Shown here piece after piece: positions 31,695-33,368 of a stretch of DNA of 33,368 nucleotides; the first letter of the stretch is position 1, and each line of letters begins with the position of its first letter. The notes under the pieces are model-generated. The model had not been told where the DNA came from. It did no database searches and saw nothing but the letters and a program-made list of their open reading frames with translations. The stretch comes from Terriglobia bacterium (GTDB lineage Bacteria > Acidobacteriota > Vicinamibacteria > Vicinamibacterales > CAVVIG01): positions 1-33,368 of the forward strand of contig JAIQFX010000060.1 of NCBI GenBank assembly GCA_020073005.1. Reading direction: 5' to 3'. Position numbers and translations under genes: made by a program.

Positions 31695-33368
31695 ATGTCA
31701 GCGCCCGCGACGCCCGCGATGCGTCAGTACCTGGACGCCAAGCAGCAGCATCGCGACGCCATCCTTCTTTTCCGGATGGGCGACTTCTACGAGATGTTCT
31801 ACGAAGACGCGCTCGTCGCCGCGCGCGCGCTCGATCTCACGCTGACGTCCCGCTCGAAGGACTCCAACGGCGGCGGCATTCCCATGTGCGGCGTGCCCTT
31901 CCACGCCGTCGACGGCTACATCGCGCGGCTCGTGAGGAAAGGCTTCCGCGTCGCGATCTGCGATCAGGTCGAGGATCCGCGCAAGGCCAAGGGGATCGTG
32001 AAGCGCGAAGTCGTCCGCGTCGTGTCGCCGGGCACGCTCACCGACGCCAGCTATCTCGACGCGCGCGAGCCGGCGTTCCTCATGGCGATCGCGCCTTCCA
32101 ACGGCACGCTGGGCGCCGCGCTGCTCGATCTCTCGACCGGTGAATTCAGCGCCGCCGAGTACGCCGGCGCGGACGGCCGGCAGGCGCTGGCCGACGAGCT
32201 CGCCGTCCTCAGGCCGCGTGAGATCGTCGCTCCGATCGGCGACAACGGCGGACCGATCGTCATCGATGAAGTCGCCGCCTCCGGTCTGCCCACGACGCCG
32301 GTCGACGGATGGACGTTCGATCTCGAGTCCGCGCGGCGAACGCTGCTCGATCAGCTGCGCGCCGGCGGCCTCGAGGGATTCGGCCTCGACACACGTCCCG
32401 CCGCCGTCTCCGCCGCGGGCGCCCTCGTCCACTATCTGCGCTCGACGCAGAAGGTCGACCTCGCGCACGTCCGCTCGATCAGCTTCCGCCAGCGCGCGGA
32501 CGCGCTCCTCATCGATCCGACGACGCTCGAGCACCTCGAGATTCTCGAAGGGGCCGACGGCGGCCGCGACGGCTCGCTGCTCGACGAAATCGATCGCACG
32601 GTGACGTCGGTCGGCAGCCGGCTGCTCCGCTCGTGGCTGCTGCGGCCGCTCGTCGCGCTCGAACCGATTCGCGATCGGCTCGACGCGGTCGAGGAGCTCG
32701 CGTTCCGGACGACGGAACGCGGCAAGTTCCGCGACGCCATCAAGGCGGTTCAGGATCTCGAGCGGCTCGTCGCCCGCGCGGCCCTCGGCACCGCCGGCCC
32801 GCGCGACCTCGTCGGCTTGAAACACTCGCTCAGCGTCATCCCGCGCGTGCGAACGATCCTCGCCGAACTGCAAGCGCCGCTCGTCCGCTCGCTCATCGCC
32901 GAACTCGACGACGTGCCGGATGTGCGCGCGCGCATCGAATCGACGCTCGTCGACGAGCCGCCCGCGCTGGCGAGGGACGGCGGCTTCGCCCGCGACGGCG
33001 TCGATCGCGAGCTCGAAGAGCGCGAGCGGACGCGCACGGGCATCAACTCGCTCAAGATTCGCTTCAACCACGTCTTCGGGTACTACATCGAGGTTTCGAA
33101 GTCGAACCTCCACGCCGTACCGGCCGATTACCATCGCAAGCAGACGATCGCCGGCGGCGAGCGCTACATCACGCCCGCGCTGAAGGAGTACGAAGAGAAG
33201 GTTCTCGGCGCCGACGAACGCATCCTCGAGCGCGAGCTCGACCTGTTCGAGGCGCTGCGCAGCGCGGTGGCGGCGGAAGCGCCGCGCATCCAGGCGTCCG
33301 CGCGCGCGCTCGCGTCGCTCGACGTGCTCGCGACGTTCGCGGAGGACGCGGCCGTCAACAACTACATC
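31695..33368 (+). CDS. mutS: DNA mismatch repair protein MutS (3' end outside window)
   Basis: The first 558 codons of mutS run open to the window edge. MutS recognises mismatches and small loops and recruits MutL. The mismatch-reading Phe-x-Glu is F31-Y-E33 in FRMGDFYEMFYEDA. The connector and lever domains follow, with SRSKDSNGGGIPMCGVPFHA, VEDPRKAKGIVKREVVRVVSPGT-type sequence, TVTSVGSRLLRSWLLRPL in the core and FGYYIEVSKSN with RYITPALKEYE in the clamp. The ATPase domain (Walker A and the dimer-forming end) lies beyond the window. The ATG at 31695 gives a normal N-terminus for the family. RecJ, one of its repair partners, is also in the window but not linked. Confidence 0.97.
   Translation, partial: MSAPATPAMRQYLDAKQQHRDAILLFRMGDFYEMFYEDALVAARALDLTLTSRSKDSNGGGIPMCGVPFHAVDGYIARLVRKGFRVAICDQVEDPRKAKGIVKREVVRVVSPGTLTDASYLDAREPAFLMAIAPSNGTLGAALLDLSTGEFSAAEYAGADGRQALADELAVLRPREIVAPIGDNGGPIVIDEVAASGLPTTPVDGWTFDLESARRTLLDQLRAGGLEGFGLDTRPAAVSAAGALVHYLRSTQKVDLAHVRSISFRQRADALLIDPTTLEHLEILEGADGGRDGSLLDEIDRTVTSVGSRLLRSWLLRPLVALEPIRDRLDAVEELAFRTTERGKFRDAIKAVQDLERLVARAALGTAGPRDLVGLKHSLSVIPRVRTILAELQAPLVRSLIAELDDVPDVRARIESTLVDEPPALARDGGFARDGVDRELEERERTRTGINSLKIRFNHVFGYYIEVSKSNLHAVPADYHRKQTIAGGERYITPALKEYEEKVLGADERILERELDLFEALRSAVAAEAPRIQASARALASLDVLATFAEDAAVNNYI

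Noticed and set aside
31698-33134. A 478-codon - strand open frame at the right edge
   Set aside because: It is the antisense shadow of mutS, which is clear on the + strand but has no stop in the window.
1-33368. CRISPR array, tRNA/rRNA genes, prophage or defence island
   Set aside because: No regularly spaced direct repeats of CRISPR size, no RNA gene motifs and no phage or restriction-type genes were recognised; the window is mainly housekeeping.

Overview
The window reads as ordinary chromosome from a GC-rich, diderm (LPS-type) bacterium. The gene content (Tol-Pal, Lpt, RpoN, an HprK-type phosphotransferase cluster, PQQ-propeller proteins, a very large NtrY-like kinase) fits a soil or sediment Acidobacteriota, possibly the Vicinamibacteria. 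That placement is an inference from gene content and composition; there is no rRNA here to settle it. I see no tRNA, rRNA, CRISPR array, prophage or transposase gene. Coding density is very high and no gene-free stretch exceeds about 85 bases. Both ends cut genes: tolB on the left and mutS on the right.

Layout. (1) 1-2729, + strand: the end of tolB, then pal, cpoB and ssb. (2) 20617 down to 2812, - strand: one long co-directional run guaA, dnaE, accA, [cassette], recJ, lptC/A, lptB, rpoN, hpf, hprK, rapZ, EIIA(man-type), HPr, EI, cupin. Many junctions overlap by 1-10 bases, which suggests translational coupling. The only interruption is a + strand GxxExxY gene (14029-14469) bracketed by 33-base inverted repeats. 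(3) 20671-26745: a secreted PQQ-like propeller protein, a convergent polytopic membrane protein, and a 1303-residue NtrY-like sensor kinase. (4) 31645 down to 26760, - strand: tsaB, rimI, a DUF465 protein, psd, pssA and a cytochrome c/PQQ-propeller dehydrogenase. (5) 31695 to the end: mutS on the + strand.

How the genes work together. The central run joins lipopolysaccharide export (LptCA-LptB), sigma-54, ribosome hibernation and a regulatory phosphotransferase chain. EI can phosphorylate HPr His15, HPr can pass phosphate to EIIA His9, and HprK can act on HPr Ser46; all these residues are present. No sugar-transporting EIIB/EIIC is in the window, so the chain looks regulatory. psd and pssA together make phosphatidylethanolamine. 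tsaB and rimI are a common pair (tRNA t6A synthesis and protein N-acetylation).

The least expected features lie in the spacers. Several intergenic gaps carry short, degenerate tandem repeats built on different words but with the same period of about seven bases, and two of them use the same word. The GxxExxY cassette ends are made of nine-base words. Some of these repeats run into neighbouring reading frames and supply the last codons of proteins. I did not find a convincing new defence or biosynthetic system.
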